Shown here: positions 19,718-28,667 of the stretch, piece after piece | Layout of the letters: each line of letters opens with the position of its first letter | How positions within the stretch are numbered: position 1 is the stretch's first letter | Source: Bacilli bacterium | GTDB lineage: Bacteria > Bacillota_I > Bacilli_A > ML615J-28 > CAG-698 | DNA: 41,725 bases | Assembly: GCA_016296945.1 (NCBI GenBank) | Contig: JAEDHQ010000011.1 | Span: 1-41,725, forward strand | Reading direction: 5' to 3' | Notes under the pieces: model-generated | Told to the model about the DNA's origin: nothing | Database searches by the model: none | The model's input: the letters and a program-made list of their open reading frames with translations, nothing else | Translations under genes and position numbers: made by a program

Positions 19718-19745
19718 AAGAGGGTATAAAGCCCTCTTTTATTTT
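19718..19745 (+). terminator. Rho-independent terminator
   Basis: AAGAGGG / CCCTCTT stem with a 7-nt loop, then TTTTATTTTT. It separates the first two fibre genes from the next. Confidence 0.9.
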
Positions 19746-19773
19746 TGATAAATAAAAACGAAAATGATATACT
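19745..19773 (+). promoter_or_regulatory. Sigma-70-type promoter of the large fibre gene
   Basis: TTGATA, 17-nt spacer, TATACT, directly behind the terminator. Confidence 0.7.
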
Positions 19774-19793
19774 ATGGTATAGAGGTATAAAAT

Positions 19794-22385
19794 ATGGCAG
19801 ATGAGAAAATTAATTCAACAGCGAATAATATTAAAATTAATATAGATAATTTGTCTTATGTAGATTATTTATGAACTCAACGAACAAGTGATAATGCAAT
19901 TCAAGGCATTAGACTTGATAGACGCAATTTACCACTTAACTTAAATGCAGATAAATTAGGCGGCAAAGATCCATCTTATTATCTTAATTATAATAATTTA
20001 ACAAATAAACCAACTATTCCTACGGTTAATAATGGTACTTTAACTATTCAAAAAAATGGAACTAATGTAAAAACCTTTACTGCCAATCAAAGTAGTAATG
20101 TTACTGCTAATATTACTGTTCCAACAAAAGTTAGTGATTTAAGTGATGCAAGCAATTATATTAATACTAGTAATACTGCTCAAGCAAAGACTGGAGACTT
20201 AACTCTTAGTGGTGCTTTATATAATGGACCAGCAAAGCCAAGTGGTGGTAATGTTGTAATTGCTCCTCCAGTAACTGCTCAAAATAGAGCATCATATATG
20301 ACAGGTGTCAATATCGTTAGTGGTGCAAGAGATGATTTTTATTGTGCTAATTTAAGAACAAATTTTTGGAAACACTCTGCAAAAGTAGGAACACACAATT
20401 TTACCGAATGGGAGTCAGGAGCTTTATATAATGGTGTAGGGTCAGATGGTTTATATTTTAAACTAGCAGATTACCCAATTTCAGACTCAACACCATTAGT
20501 TATTCAAATATGTTCTGGTGATGATACAAATGGTTATAAGTTTGTTGATCATACAGATGTTATGCAATGTATGTTGCATGCTCATACTTTTACTAGAAAT
20601 TATTATTTCTTAACTAAATATAAGGTAGAAGTTTTAGGTAAAGCAGGTTATAATTCAGCAGTTCTTCCTGCAAGTGAATTGACTTGGTACACAATTATAG
20701 ATAGAAGTAATGTTCATGATGATATAGAGGGGTTAACATTCAGACCTGATAATCAATCAGTAACAGGTAGTGGTTATATTTCATTTAGGGGTTTAAGAAT
20801 TACTATTTATGGTGTTCAAACAAATGACACCCATTGGAGAATTAGCGCTATTCAAATGCTTAACCAAAGAGGTGCTGGTGTTCCAGCAAGTGCTGTTGGT
20901 GCTTTACCTTTAAGTGGTGGTGATGTCTGGGGACCAGTAAACATAAATAATTATTTATATGTTAATAATAGTTTAAGAACTCGTTATATTTATCCAGAAA
21001 TAACTGGTTCTTATAATATAGGACATAATAATTATCGTTATAATGAGGCTCATATAAATACTATTTATGAAAATGGAACGTCATTAGTAAACAAATATGC
21101 AGCCAAATCACATACTCATAACTATGCGGGATCTGATTCAGCTGGAGGTGCCGCTAATAGTGTTAAAAAGAATTTAACTATTGGTGGTGTAATTTATAAT
21201 GGCTCTACTGCAGTAAATATTCCTTATGGTTCAGGCATAATGGAAATATCATCTACTACATCAACACCTGGAACGATATCACAATTATCAAGAGCAGATC
21301 ATATTCATAAAATTGATCTTGCGACTGGTGATTCAAATGGTCAAGTAAAAATTGCAGGTACCAATATTGATGTTAAAGGTTTAGGAAGTGCAGCATATAC
21401 TAACTCAAATGATTATGCTACTCCAGATTGAACTAAAGAACATTGGGCTAAAGAAATAAACACTCAAGATGTTCGTATTTGAGGATTAGATCAAGGCATT
21501 TATAAACTTACATATGGAATGGATTCAACAACCCCTAAAGACCACATAGTAAATATTTATTATAATGGAGAAACAGGAACTGAAAAAAAATCTATATCTC
21601 CTACTCCTTTATATTTATATGTTGATGCAGTTAACGCAACTGCTGCTACAAGAATGACTAGCTGAAGATTATATCTTCATTCAGGTACCATTTTCAAAGG
21701 AAGAACTACTTCTAAAACCGGTACGATTGAGCAAGGATGAGCTATTTCTTATATTACTAAATTAAACGGAGCAACTACTGCAAATGCCATTTACGCACCA
21801 ACAACATCTGGAACTAGCGGACAAATATTACAATCAAACGGAGATAGTTTAGCGCCTACTTGGGTTGATATACCAATTAGAACTTATGAAGGCCCAACCT
21901 ATGGTACATGTTATACAATTGATGCGCCAAATGGTAACTATTCAATGCAAATTGGTGATAGTGGTTTTACTGTTGATAGCAGCACTCCTGATGGTCAACC
22001 ATCAAATATTTTACAAGTTAATGAAAATACTTTCATTTATAATGACAGTGAGACAGTATTACATACTGGTAATGCAACAAAAATGGCTAGTTTTTATGCC
22101 CATAGCGCAAATAGTTATGTTGATATTAGAACAAATCAAGGTTCATTAACAACAAATGGTATTACAATTATTGAAAGAGGACAAATTAGTCTTGCTGGAG
22201 TTACTAATTTATCATTAGCACATTCTATGCCGAATACTAATTACGCTTTATTTTTTACTGAAGTTCATGCTAGTGCAAATACCGTATATACACCAATCGT
22301 AAGATCTAAAACAACAACCGGTTTTAGTGTATATCTTGGTTCAGGTGGTCTAATTTATGATTATGTAGCAATTTATGTCGGATAG
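19794..22385 (+). CDS. Large tail fibre / receptor-binding protein, five in-frame TGA
   Basis: 863 aa with TGA as Trp, starting MADEKINSTANNIKINIDNL. TGA codons occur in YVDYLWTQRTS, ATPDWTKEH, DVRIWGLDQ, MTSWRLYL and EQGWAISY. The frame is continuous across all five. Fibre signatures: LNADKLGGKDPSYYLNYNNL, AAKSHTHNYAGSD, SRADHIHKIDLATG, ADLGS-type linkers and a C-terminal knob-like domain (GQISLAGVTNLSLAHSMPNT to AIYVG). Early TGG codons are also used (FWKHS, THWRIS), so both Trp codons appear. It probably recognises the host surface. The next gene starts 11 nt later. Confidence 0.88.
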
Positions 22386-22396
22386 GAGTTTAATTT

Positions 22397-22807
22397 ATGG
22401 AAAAGAAAAAATTTTATTATAATGAAATAACAAAAGTCATTGAAGTTACACCATTTTATGATGAACAAATAGAAAAAGATTTACCATATATTGAATTAAC
22501 ATTTGAAGAATGGGAAAAAGCATTATCTTGTTGTAAATATGGGTATAGAAAAGCCTTTATAAATAATGAAATTGTTGAAGTTGAAGACGAAGAAGTAATG
22601 AATAGTGATGAATATAAAGAACTTATGAAAGATATTGAAATTGAACAATTAAAACAATATTTAACCGAAACTGATTATGTAATTGCCAAACTAAATGAGG
22701 CAAAGATAGAAGATGAAGGTTTATTTAATTCATTAAAACTTGAATATAGTGATATTCTTAACAAAAGAAAAGAAGCAAGAGCTAGAATTAATGAATTAGA
22801 ACAATAA
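22397..22807 (+). CDS. Probable tail fibre assembly/accessory protein
   Basis: 136 aa, MEKKKFYYNEITKVIEVTPF, with LPYIELTFEEWEKALSC and a C-terminal coiled coil (EQLKQYLTETDYVIAKLNEA). Small acidic proteins of this shape, directly after a fibre gene, often act as fibre chaperones or attached subunits; the role here is inferred from position. TAGGAGTTT overlaps the stop of the fibre gene. Confidence 0.7.
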   Translation: MEKKKFYYNEITKVIEVTPFYDEQIEKDLPYIELTFEEWEKALSCCKYGYRKAFINNEIVEVEDEEVMNSDEYKELMKDIEIEQLKQYLTETDYVIAKLNEAKIEDEGLFNSLKLEYSDILNKRKEARARINELEQ

Positions 22808-22822
22808 TTTGGAGGCAATTAT

Positions 22823-24142
22823 ATGGCAAAGAAATTATTAAAAATTAAAAATCCTATTACACCAACTAAAAATGCCGGCGGAATATATAACCACCATACA
22901 GATAGCACAATTGATGTCCTGTATGTAAGTGATATATATACTTCAACATATGCTGAAACAAACAATAAAGTTGTAGCCAAAGATTTTGCAAATCACGACT
23001 CTCTTGGTTTATCAGACAGTAATTTTGGAACATCAGTGCCTGGCGGTGTTATCTTTACATTAGATGATTTATTAATTCATGCAAAAAATACAGATAGCGG
23101 ACGAAATAGAGTAGTAAAAATTCAAGATAGCACTTCAACAGATGTAGATTTAACAGTAGATTTATTAAGAACAGAATTTGGATACAAATATATTGTATTA
23201 ACTACTCCTAATGCTTTGGTTTTTGATTTATCTGAAGATAATATTAATGCGTTTAACAATTGAAAACTAACCAATCCTCTAAGTATTGATTCATGTATTC
23301 AAGCCGGATTTTTAGTAAAACCTTATAAAGCTTTTAAAGATTACGATAGAATTGTTGTTTGAGTTCCAAATATAGAAGCATATACTGGAACATTACCAGA
23401 AGGTGATAGTGAATTAGTTGGCAGTTCTGGCACGGTCTATAATATTGAAGTTCCTTCAGTAACAAGAAATATTTTTGAAAGAAATCCTACTAAAATGACA
23501 CCTGTCTATATGTATAATTTCAAAAATTATAACTTAAATATTGATGAAATAGAACAAGATATAACAATTGACGCCGGATATCAATTTTTAATTAAAAAGA
23601 CTGGTACCGTTAATAATTACTATACTACTTTAGTTGTGAAAGATGAACTTGGATGAAGTAATAATTCAAATCATTTGCTTTCAGAAATTTATGGTTGTGT
23701 GCAACAAACAAGAGTAGACGAACCAACATTAATTAAATATGGAAGATATAAAAATTATATTGCGGCATCAGAAGGTTTCATGCCTGAATATAGTTTAATT
23801 AGCACTTTCAATAGTGATTTTAATACAGAAGCAGATTTTTATTTAGAATCTCCTCTTCTAGATAGAGAAGGATCAGCTTATTCTTACTATAATGTGCAAA
23901 ATGTTTATATGACATCATCTTTTACATATTTATGCAAATTAAATCAATATCTATACGAATGTAATCTTACTAAACGATTAGATGGAAGACGCACTATTTA
24001 TAAATGGACTAATACACAAGTTAGAAGATGTTTAACAGATGTAAGAATTAAACAAGGCGATTATGCAAAACAAACTGTTATAGTAAATTCTAATGGTGAC
24101 GAAGTTATTAAGCATCCAAAATTAGTGGTATTAAACATATAA
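22823..24142 (+). CDS. Probable virion/tail protein, three in-frame TGA
   Basis: 439 aa with TGA as Trp (AFNNWKLTNP, IVVWVPNIE, ELGWSNNSN). GGAGGCAATT precedes the ATG of MAKKLLKIKNPITPTK. The sequence is beta-rich with the motif SVPGGVIFTLDDL and no membrane segments. The last part contains KWTNTQVRRCLTDVRIKQGD. Unknown family, but its place among fibre genes points to a tail component. The stretch looks like separate short ORFs only if TGA is taken as stop. Confidence 0.8.
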
Positions 24143-24233
24143 TGAAATTGAACAACATTAAATAATACTAATATATTATTAATGTAGATAGAGAATAATA
24201 TTTCCTATTTACTATTCATAAACGATTACGCAT

Positions 24234-24292
24234 ACACGAGACAAGACTCAACTACGCTGCGGCGAAAATTGAGGCAAAGCTCGTGTTTTTTG
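24234..24292 (+). ncRNA. Nested-hairpin RNA element ending in a U-tract
   Basis: Outer arms ACACGAG / CTCGTGT enclose CTCAA / TTGAG, which enclose CGC-TGCG-GCG; six or more T follow directly. It is either an elaborate terminator for the preceding tail gene or a small RNA with its own end. The 15-mer at its tip (CTGCGGCGAAAATTG) also occurs inside the gene at 16904-16918. A further hairpin, GTTATC / GATAAC, follows at 24292-24317. The gap 24143-24340 holds nothing else I recognise. Confidence 0.5.
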
Positions 24293-24340
24293 TTATCTAG
24301 ATCCGAAACGTGATAACTATACTTAATACAAAGTAGTTTA

Positions 24341-24585
24341 ATGAATATGGCAAGCAATAAAGATATATTTTATAACATATTAAAAGAGAATTAGATAACT
24401 TCCTTACTAAAACTCCTTTATTTTGAACCTTTAGAGATTCAATTTTTCAATTTATTGTTAATTACATAGAACTATATGTAAATGCCTTCATTGAGGGCGA
24501 TATGCTCAATATTGATATGGGTGCAGATTTCGCCGCGAAGGAACTGGACTCCAAGATTCAAAAGTTTAAAGGATGGATAAACTAA
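24341..24585 (+). pseudogene. Small gene with an apparent -1 frameshift (one TGA)
   Basis: The ATG at 24341 opens MNMASNKDIFYNILKEN and stops at TAG. The -1 frame continues at once as RELDNFLTKTPLFWTFRDSI (W is TGA) to GWIN-stop at 24585, about 62 further residues with good coding character (NIDMGADFAAKELDSKIQKF). The two parts look like one protein of about 80 aa broken by an indel or joined by frameshifting. No classical slippery heptamer is visible at the junction. It is followed by a terminator. A sequencing error is possible. Confidence 0.5.
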
Positions 24586-24606
24586 TTCAAGAATGAATGA
24601 ACTCAA

Positions 24607-24632
24607 GGGCAGCATAGGCTGCTCTTTTATTT
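24607..24632 (+). terminator. Rho-independent terminator
   Basis: GGGCAGC / GCTGCTC arms (one G-T pair), 4-nt loop, then TTTTATTTT. Confidence 0.85.
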
Positions 24633-24639
24633 TGCAAAT

Positions 24640-24668
24640 TTGCCGTTTTATATTATTAATAATATACT
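24640..24668 (+). promoter_or_regulatory. Sigma-70-type promoter
   Basis: TTGCCG, 17-nt spacer, TATACT, before the three-gene unit 24696-26269. Confidence 0.6.
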
Positions 24669-24695
24669 AATAATAGAATATTGGAGGTTTATTTT

Positions 24696-25163
24696 ATGGC
24701 AATTGATAAACTTGTTACCATGAACGGATTAACAACTTATACTACTGAACTAAAAAAGTATTTAAATAGCAATTATTATACAAAGAGCGAAATTAACGAT
24801 CAATTATCATTAGAGAGCTTACAAAGAACATTACAAACGAAATTCTTGCTTACAGATACTGCAAAGAATTTATATGTTTCTAAAACACAGCCAAATACAA
24901 TTGCAAGTAATAATACCTTTACAGGTGTTAATTTACTTACTACTGCAATTGCAGATGATGCCGATCCAAAAGTAGTTGTAAATAAAGAATATGTTGATAA
25001 ACTTAAATCTCTTTCATTAATAACTGCAGAAGTAGTTGATGAGAAAATTAATACTAGTATTCAAGAGTTGAATAATACAATTAGCACTACTTATGCGGAA
25101 AAAACTTATGTAGATGCTGCTGTTCAACAAGCAATTACAAATGTTTTAATGGAGGAATTCTAA
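24696..25163 (+). CDS. Coiled-coil tail fibre-like protein
   Basis: 155 aa, MAIDKLVTMNGLTTYTTELK, start set by TTGGAGGTTT. The N-terminal motif followed by YYTKSEINDQLS is typical of short phage fibres and collars. Heptad-like helices run through the C-terminal half (TAEVVDEKINTSIQELNN). It forms an operon with the leucine-rich-repeat gene 1 nt downstream. No Trp residues. Confidence 0.75.
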   Translation: MAIDKLVTMNGLTTYTTELKKYLNSNYYTKSEINDQLSLESLQRTLQTKFLLTDTAKNLYVSKTQPNTIASNNTFTGVNLLTTAIADDADPKVVVNKEYVDKLKSLSLITAEVVDEKINTSIQELNNTISTTYAEKTYVDAAVQQAITNVLMEEF

Positions 25164-25164
25164 T

Positions 25165-26058
25165 ATGGCAAGCGAAAAGAATCTAAACGCAGTATTTAGT
25201 GATATTGCCAATTCTATCCGTTCTAAAAAAGGCACTACTGATACTATTCAACCAATAAATATGGCAAGCGAAATAGACAGTATTGAAACGGGGAGTGTTG
25301 ATACTAGGTTTAAAGAGATAGTCGAAGGAACAATAACAAGCATTGATGATAGTACGATTACAACAGTAAATGATTATGCATTTGCTTATATGCGTTCATT
25401 AACGAGCGTTAATCTACCTAATGCAACTCATTTGAGACCTAGCGCTTTTTGGTATTGTGAGGCTTTAGAAAATATTAATGTGCCAAATGTTATCTCTGTA
25501 GAACAGAATGCACTTTCTCACATTAACGCAAAGACAATAAACTTACCGAAAGCAACTATAATTAAGAATGATGCTTTTAATTATGATACAAGTCTAATAA
25601 GCTTAAGTATTCCTTTAGTAGAAAAAATCGAAAGTTATGCATTTCGTAATTGTCCTAATTTGGCATCTATTGATATGAACTCACCAGTTGTATCCGAATA
25701 TTGTTTTTATGGCTGTTCTTCCTTAAAATCGGCAAAAATAAAAACTAATCCACATACATATAATGTAGGAGGTGTTTTTAATGGTTGTACTTCATTGGAA
25801 AGAGCAGAAATTTATGATTGCTATGATATAGGCTCTTATTATTTTTGTAATTGTTCTTCATTAAAACAAGTGATAATAAGAAAAACAACAAGAGTAGGAT
25901 TAAATGGTTCAACATCGTTTGAAGGTTCGTTGATTGCAACAAGTACCACTGAAGGTTTTATTTATGTTCCCGATAATTTAGTAGAAAGTTATAAATCGGC
26001 TACGAATTGGACTGTTTACGCAAGTAAGATTAAAGGTTTAAGCGAATTAGGAGAATAG
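25165..26058 (+). CDS. BspA-type leucine-rich-repeat (LRR_5) tail protein
   Basis: 297 aa. The N-terminus (MASEKNLNAVFSDIANSIRS, then KKGTTDTIQPINMASEID) is the common 'D-I-A-N-A-I-R-x-K-x-G' tail-fibre module. It is followed by at least eight repeats of the BspA class: TVNDYAFAYMRSLTSVNLPN, LRPSAFWYCEALENINVPN, IESYAFRNCPNLASIDM, SEYCFYGCSSLKSAKI and others. It closes with FIYVPDNLVESYKSATNW. BspA repeats bind surface or matrix ligands, so this is a candidate adhesin on the particle. Trp codons are TGG. Confidence 0.85.
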   Translation: MASEKNLNAVFSDIANSIRSKKGTTDTIQPINMASEIDSIETGSVDTRFKEIVEGTITSIDDSTITTVNDYAFAYMRSLTSVNLPNATHLRPSAFWYCEALENINVPNVISVEQNALSHINAKTINLPKATIIKNDAFNYDTSLISLSIPLVEKIESYAFRNCPNLASIDMNSPVVSEYCFYGCSSLKSAKIKTNPHTYNVGGVFNGCTSLERAEIYDCYDIGSYYFCNCSSLKQVIIRKTTRVGLNGSTSFEGSLIATSTTEGFIYVPDNLVESYKSATNWTVYASKIKGLSELGE

Positions 26059-26062
26059 TTAT

Positions 26063-26269
26063 ATGTTAGTATGTGAAACATTTATTAATAAATTAGACGG
26101 CAAGACATTAAAAAAGATTTATAGTGATAGCAACTTTTATGTAAGAGAAATCGCAACAGGGTTTAAATATGAAGAAGCGATTATTCCTTATTCAAGAAGT
26201 CAAGATGAGTTTGAGGAAACTAGTCATAAAATTGAATCTAAAGTTATTGAAGAACCTATAAATCAATAA
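26063..26269 (+). CDS. Unknown small protein closing the tail operon
   Basis: 68 aa, MLVCETFINKLDGKTLKKIY. TTAGGAGAATAG, overlapping the previous stop, gives the ribosome site. The rest (SDSNFYVREIATGFKYEEAI) is compact alpha/beta; no membrane segment. Similar short proteins often follow fibre genes in gut phages, but I cannot name a function. Confidence 0.7.
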   Translation: MLVCETFINKLDGKTLKKIYSDSNFYVREIATGFKYEEAIIPYSRSQDEFEETSHKIESKVIEEPINQ

Positions 26270-26270
26270 A

Positions 26271-26320
26271 AAAAGACTATCATTCGATAGTCCATGAAGA
26301 GAGCATTAAGCTCTCTTTTT
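26271..26320. terminator. Bidirectional double terminator
   Basis: Two hairpins: GACTATC / GATAGTC (followed on the minus strand by TTTTTTT) and AGAGAGC / GCTCTCT (followed on the plus strand by TTTTT). It ends the plus-strand tail operon and the minus-strand non-coding unit that converge here. Confidence 0.88.
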
Positions 26321-27442
26321 AAATAGGTCCTATATTATCCTATGTTTCAATCTATCGCTTTCATTTGGTTAAGTCTCGCACTTAACAATACAACCCATAT
26401 GATCCTTGGAATCGAACCAAGTTTAGTCTTTAAACCACTTTTCTACTTAAGTTACAAATGAAATAATAGGTGCTATAGATGAGGTAGCCAAGATTTTTTC
26501 GTAGTCTGCTCTACTTTCTCCACTTGGCTGGAGCACCCTCCATACGGCAGAAGAATTTCGTCCGCTTAACTCCATCGAAATGCGGGTTTATAGTTTTCCT
26601 TCTACATGATTTCTTATCTATATCTCTTCCAAATATTGCTTGACATAATCATTTTAGTTAACTAGCCGATATAGATTTAACCCCGCAATATAGGGTATTA
26701 AGGTTCTACAATTTTTGCTTAGTAGACATCAGCTTTATTGTGGTTTCTTACCCTTATGCTCATACACCACTCAAGATTCCTAACCCTTTAAATGAATCTA
26801 ATTGGGATATGTCTCTTCTCAATTAAGTTAGGTTAGACATATACTACTAACAGCAGTTTAATGACTTGTCGGTCATAGAATGAGAGGCACAACCCTCTCT
26901 TGCAGACCGTTTGCCTAGAGTTCCCTAGCTTTATTCTCTTTATACCTTACGGTTAATTACCTATTGCTAATGGTTATAAACCAAACATTAGTGTAGTGCC
27001 TTAAACTTTACTCTACTATATTCCTCTTTTTACAAAGGTTACGGATTTGAACCGATTTTCTAATGCCAATAGGCTGAGGTAGTCCACTGACTTGATGCTC
27101 GGGTCCTTAGGTCTTAAAACCTTCAAAGTATTTTAGCGGGCCCGATGGTTTAGTCTTACGCATCAAACAACATTCAGTACCAGGTGGTAGAACTATTAAT
27201 AAGGTTTTGTTTATTAATTATTCATTATCTTGAATAATTATTCTTTTGTCCTACTTCTTCAACGATAATAACATTACTACTATTACCGTCTAACCTTCTA
27301 AGCACGCCAACCTAACTTAGATTCATAGAGCCCCAACTGTTACAATTATCACAGATTCTCTATTAGGAATTGATATTAGCCGACAGTCACCTACTGTACT
27401 AAGATAAACTTTTCCTTCTTCGGTGCGTTCAGTCTAATATAT
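26320..27442 (-). ncRNA. Candidate giant structured non-coding RNA A (about 1.1 kb)
   Basis: A 1.1-kb stretch with no convincing gene in any frame, even with TGA as Trp, but with local GC content above the other gaps and many short stems. It has a minus-strand promoter at its 5' side (27449-27478) and a minus-strand terminator at its 3' side. Read on the minus strand it contains two tRNA T-arm look-alikes: CTTGGTTCGATTCCAAG (about 26410) and CGGTTCAAATCCG (about 27048), neither within a complete tRNA. Large ornate RNAs of phages (GOLLD, ROOL) have this size and habit, and some GOLLD carry tRNA-like parts; membership is not shown. Confidence 0.55.
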
Positions 27443-27448
27443 ATTAAT

Positions 27449-27478
27449 ATTATATTAATACCTTTTTTAATAAATCAA
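27449..27478 (-). promoter_or_regulatory. Promoter for non-coding unit A
   Basis: Minus strand TTGATT, 18-nt spacer, TATAAT, overlapping the end of the 102-aa gene. Expected start of transcription is near 27442. Confidence 0.5.
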
Positions 27479-27758
27479 ATTCTTCTTTTGTTATCTCATT
27501 GTAATAACTACAAATTGTTTTATATTGTTCGTAATTACTACAGCTTTTAATATATTCTAGATTAACCTTTTTTTCTTTAAGTATATCTAATGCAATTAAT
27601 CTATTTTCTAAATCATCTAATGATGAAATATTGTGCTTTTCTTCAATATTTTCTAATTGACCAAGTTTAAGTTCTTTATAATCGTTATTAGTCATAAGAA
27701 CTTTATTCTTTTTAAGAGTTAATAATTCTTTGACCGTATCTTTTTCTGTTAATCGCAT
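27450..27758 (-). CDS. Small helical phage protein, paralogue of the next gene
   Basis: 102 aa. The C-terminal part (ALDILKEKKVNLEYIKSC ... YYNEITKEEFDLLKKVL) matches the layout of the neighbouring protein at 27749-28030 (AFEIIIKKEVNIQELFDF ... RINEEQIDLLKEAL). This fold of 'xxLEIIKKK ... LTxEExxLLKEVL' recurs in Firmicutes gut phages, function unknown. It overlaps the upstream gene by 10 nt. Confidence 0.75.
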   Translation of the reverse strand: MRLTEKDTVKELLTLKKNKVLMTNNDYKELKLGQLENIEEKHNISSLDDLENRLIALDILKEKKVNLEYIKSCSNYEQYKTICSYYNEITKEEFDLLKKVLI

Positions 27759-28030
27759 AATAATGCCTCTTTTAATAGATCGATTTGTTCTTCATTTATT
27801 CTTTTTTCATAAGGTCTATGCCCGTTATATATATAAAGTCCATTATGTTTTCCATATTTTTTTATGAAATCAAATAGTTCTTGAATATTAACTTCTTTCT
27901 TTATAATAATTTCAAATGCTTCTAAACTTTTTTTAACTTGTTCAATTTCTTCTTTGTTATGTTCTTTTGCCATTGGTGTTAGGTCAACAACAATACTTTC
28001 TAGTGCTTCTAAATCAGTTAACTTATTCAT
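27749..28030 (-). CDS. Small helical phage protein, paralogue of the previous gene
   Basis: 93 aa, MNKLTDLEALESIVVDLTPM, with YIYNGHRPYEKRINEEQIDL near the end. Same helix-short linker-helix layout as 27450-27758, so the pair likely arose by duplication. The two genes overlap, as expected for a co-translated pair. Confidence 0.75.
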   Translation of the reverse strand: MNKLTDLEALESIVVDLTPMAKEHNKEEIEQVKKSLEAFEIIIKKEVNIQELFDFIKKYGKHNGLYIYNGHRPYEKRINEEQIDLLKEALLCD

Positions 28031-28065
28031 TTCTGTTTACCTCGTTATTTCTATCACTTTTTAAA

Positions 28066-28097
28066 AGAAAAAGCCTAACTATAAGTTAGTTAAGCTT
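28066..28097 (-). terminator. Rho-independent terminator
   Basis: CTAACT / AGTTAG stem extended by AAGC / GCTT across a 1-sided bulge, then TTTTTCTTTT on the minus strand. It follows the winged-helix gene 28117-28368. Confidence 0.8.
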
Positions 28098-28116
28098 TGA
28101 ATCTTGATACTGAAAA

Positions 28117-28368
28117 TTAGTCAATCCAGTAAAGTTTGTGGCTAATTTTTGCTCCGCATGTAGGGCAGACATCGTTGAAGTCTTCTTTGTTAACAACAAC
28201 AACACCTTCTGCACTTGGGAATTTTTCTGCTTTCTTAATTAAAGAAGTAAGAACAGCAGTAGCGATACCTAAATCTTTAGCAGATAAGTGTTCACCACGA
28301 TTTGCTCTTAAGACTTCGATAGCAGCCATTTCGTTTTCAGTGTAAGTTAATTCAGTTGCTTTTGCCAT
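28117..28368 (-). CDS. Small winged-helix protein with a CxxC
   Basis: 83 aa. Helix-turn-helix core NEMAAIEVLRANRGEHLSAKD, then LGIATAVLTSLIKKAEKFPS, then a basic wing VVVVNKEDF and a single CPTCGA pair at the C-terminus that may hold a metal with a partner chain. It shares the AKDLGIATAVL motif with 9064-9465. GAAAGGAAAC precedes the ATG after a leader of about 130 nt. Two promoters lie upstream. Confidence 0.65.
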   Translation of the reverse strand: MAKATELTYTENEMAAIEVLRANRGEHLSAKDLGIATAVLTSLIKKAEKFPSAEGVVVVNKEDFNDVCPTCGAKISHKLYWID

Positions 28369-28506
28369 GTTATAATGTTTCCTTTCAATATTGCAAGTGA
28401 TAGATATTTAACGACGCACTATCTTTGAATTGTCGTTGATGTTTCCGTTGCGCACCGTATGCATCAAATTGTTTTAAGAAAATTAATATTTTCTTTTAAC
28501 ATTAAT

Positions 28507-28535
28507 AATATATAAGAATCTTCTGAACTTGTCAA
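28507..28535 (-). promoter_or_regulatory. Sigma-70-type promoter
   Basis: Minus strand TTGACA, 17-nt spacer, TATATT, giving a leader of about 130 nt that includes a short inverted pair (AACGACGCAC / GTGCGCAACG region). Confidence 0.75.
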
Positions 28536-28609
28536 GAAGTTTTCCATATTTGATAGAAGAATTTTTTAATGCTTTCGGCAATTAATTTTATTTCTTTCTA
28601 TCTATATAT

Positions 28610-28638
28610 AATGTACTAAAACCTTTTGAAGTTGTCAA
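28610..28638 (-). promoter_or_regulatory. Sigma-70-type promoter just after the dual tRNA
   Basis: Minus strand TTGACA, 17-nt spacer, TACATT. Tandem with the promoter at 28507-28535. It lies 30 nt after the Trp tRNA gene. Confidence 0.6.
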
Positions 28639-28667
28639 CAACTTTTTAGATTTTAGTAATATTTTAT

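Noticed and set aside
26395..26450. Complete tRNA within unit A at the TTCGATT T-arm
   Set aside because: The T-arm is perfect, but no matching 5' acceptor, no CCA and no anticodon arm of proper length can be found.
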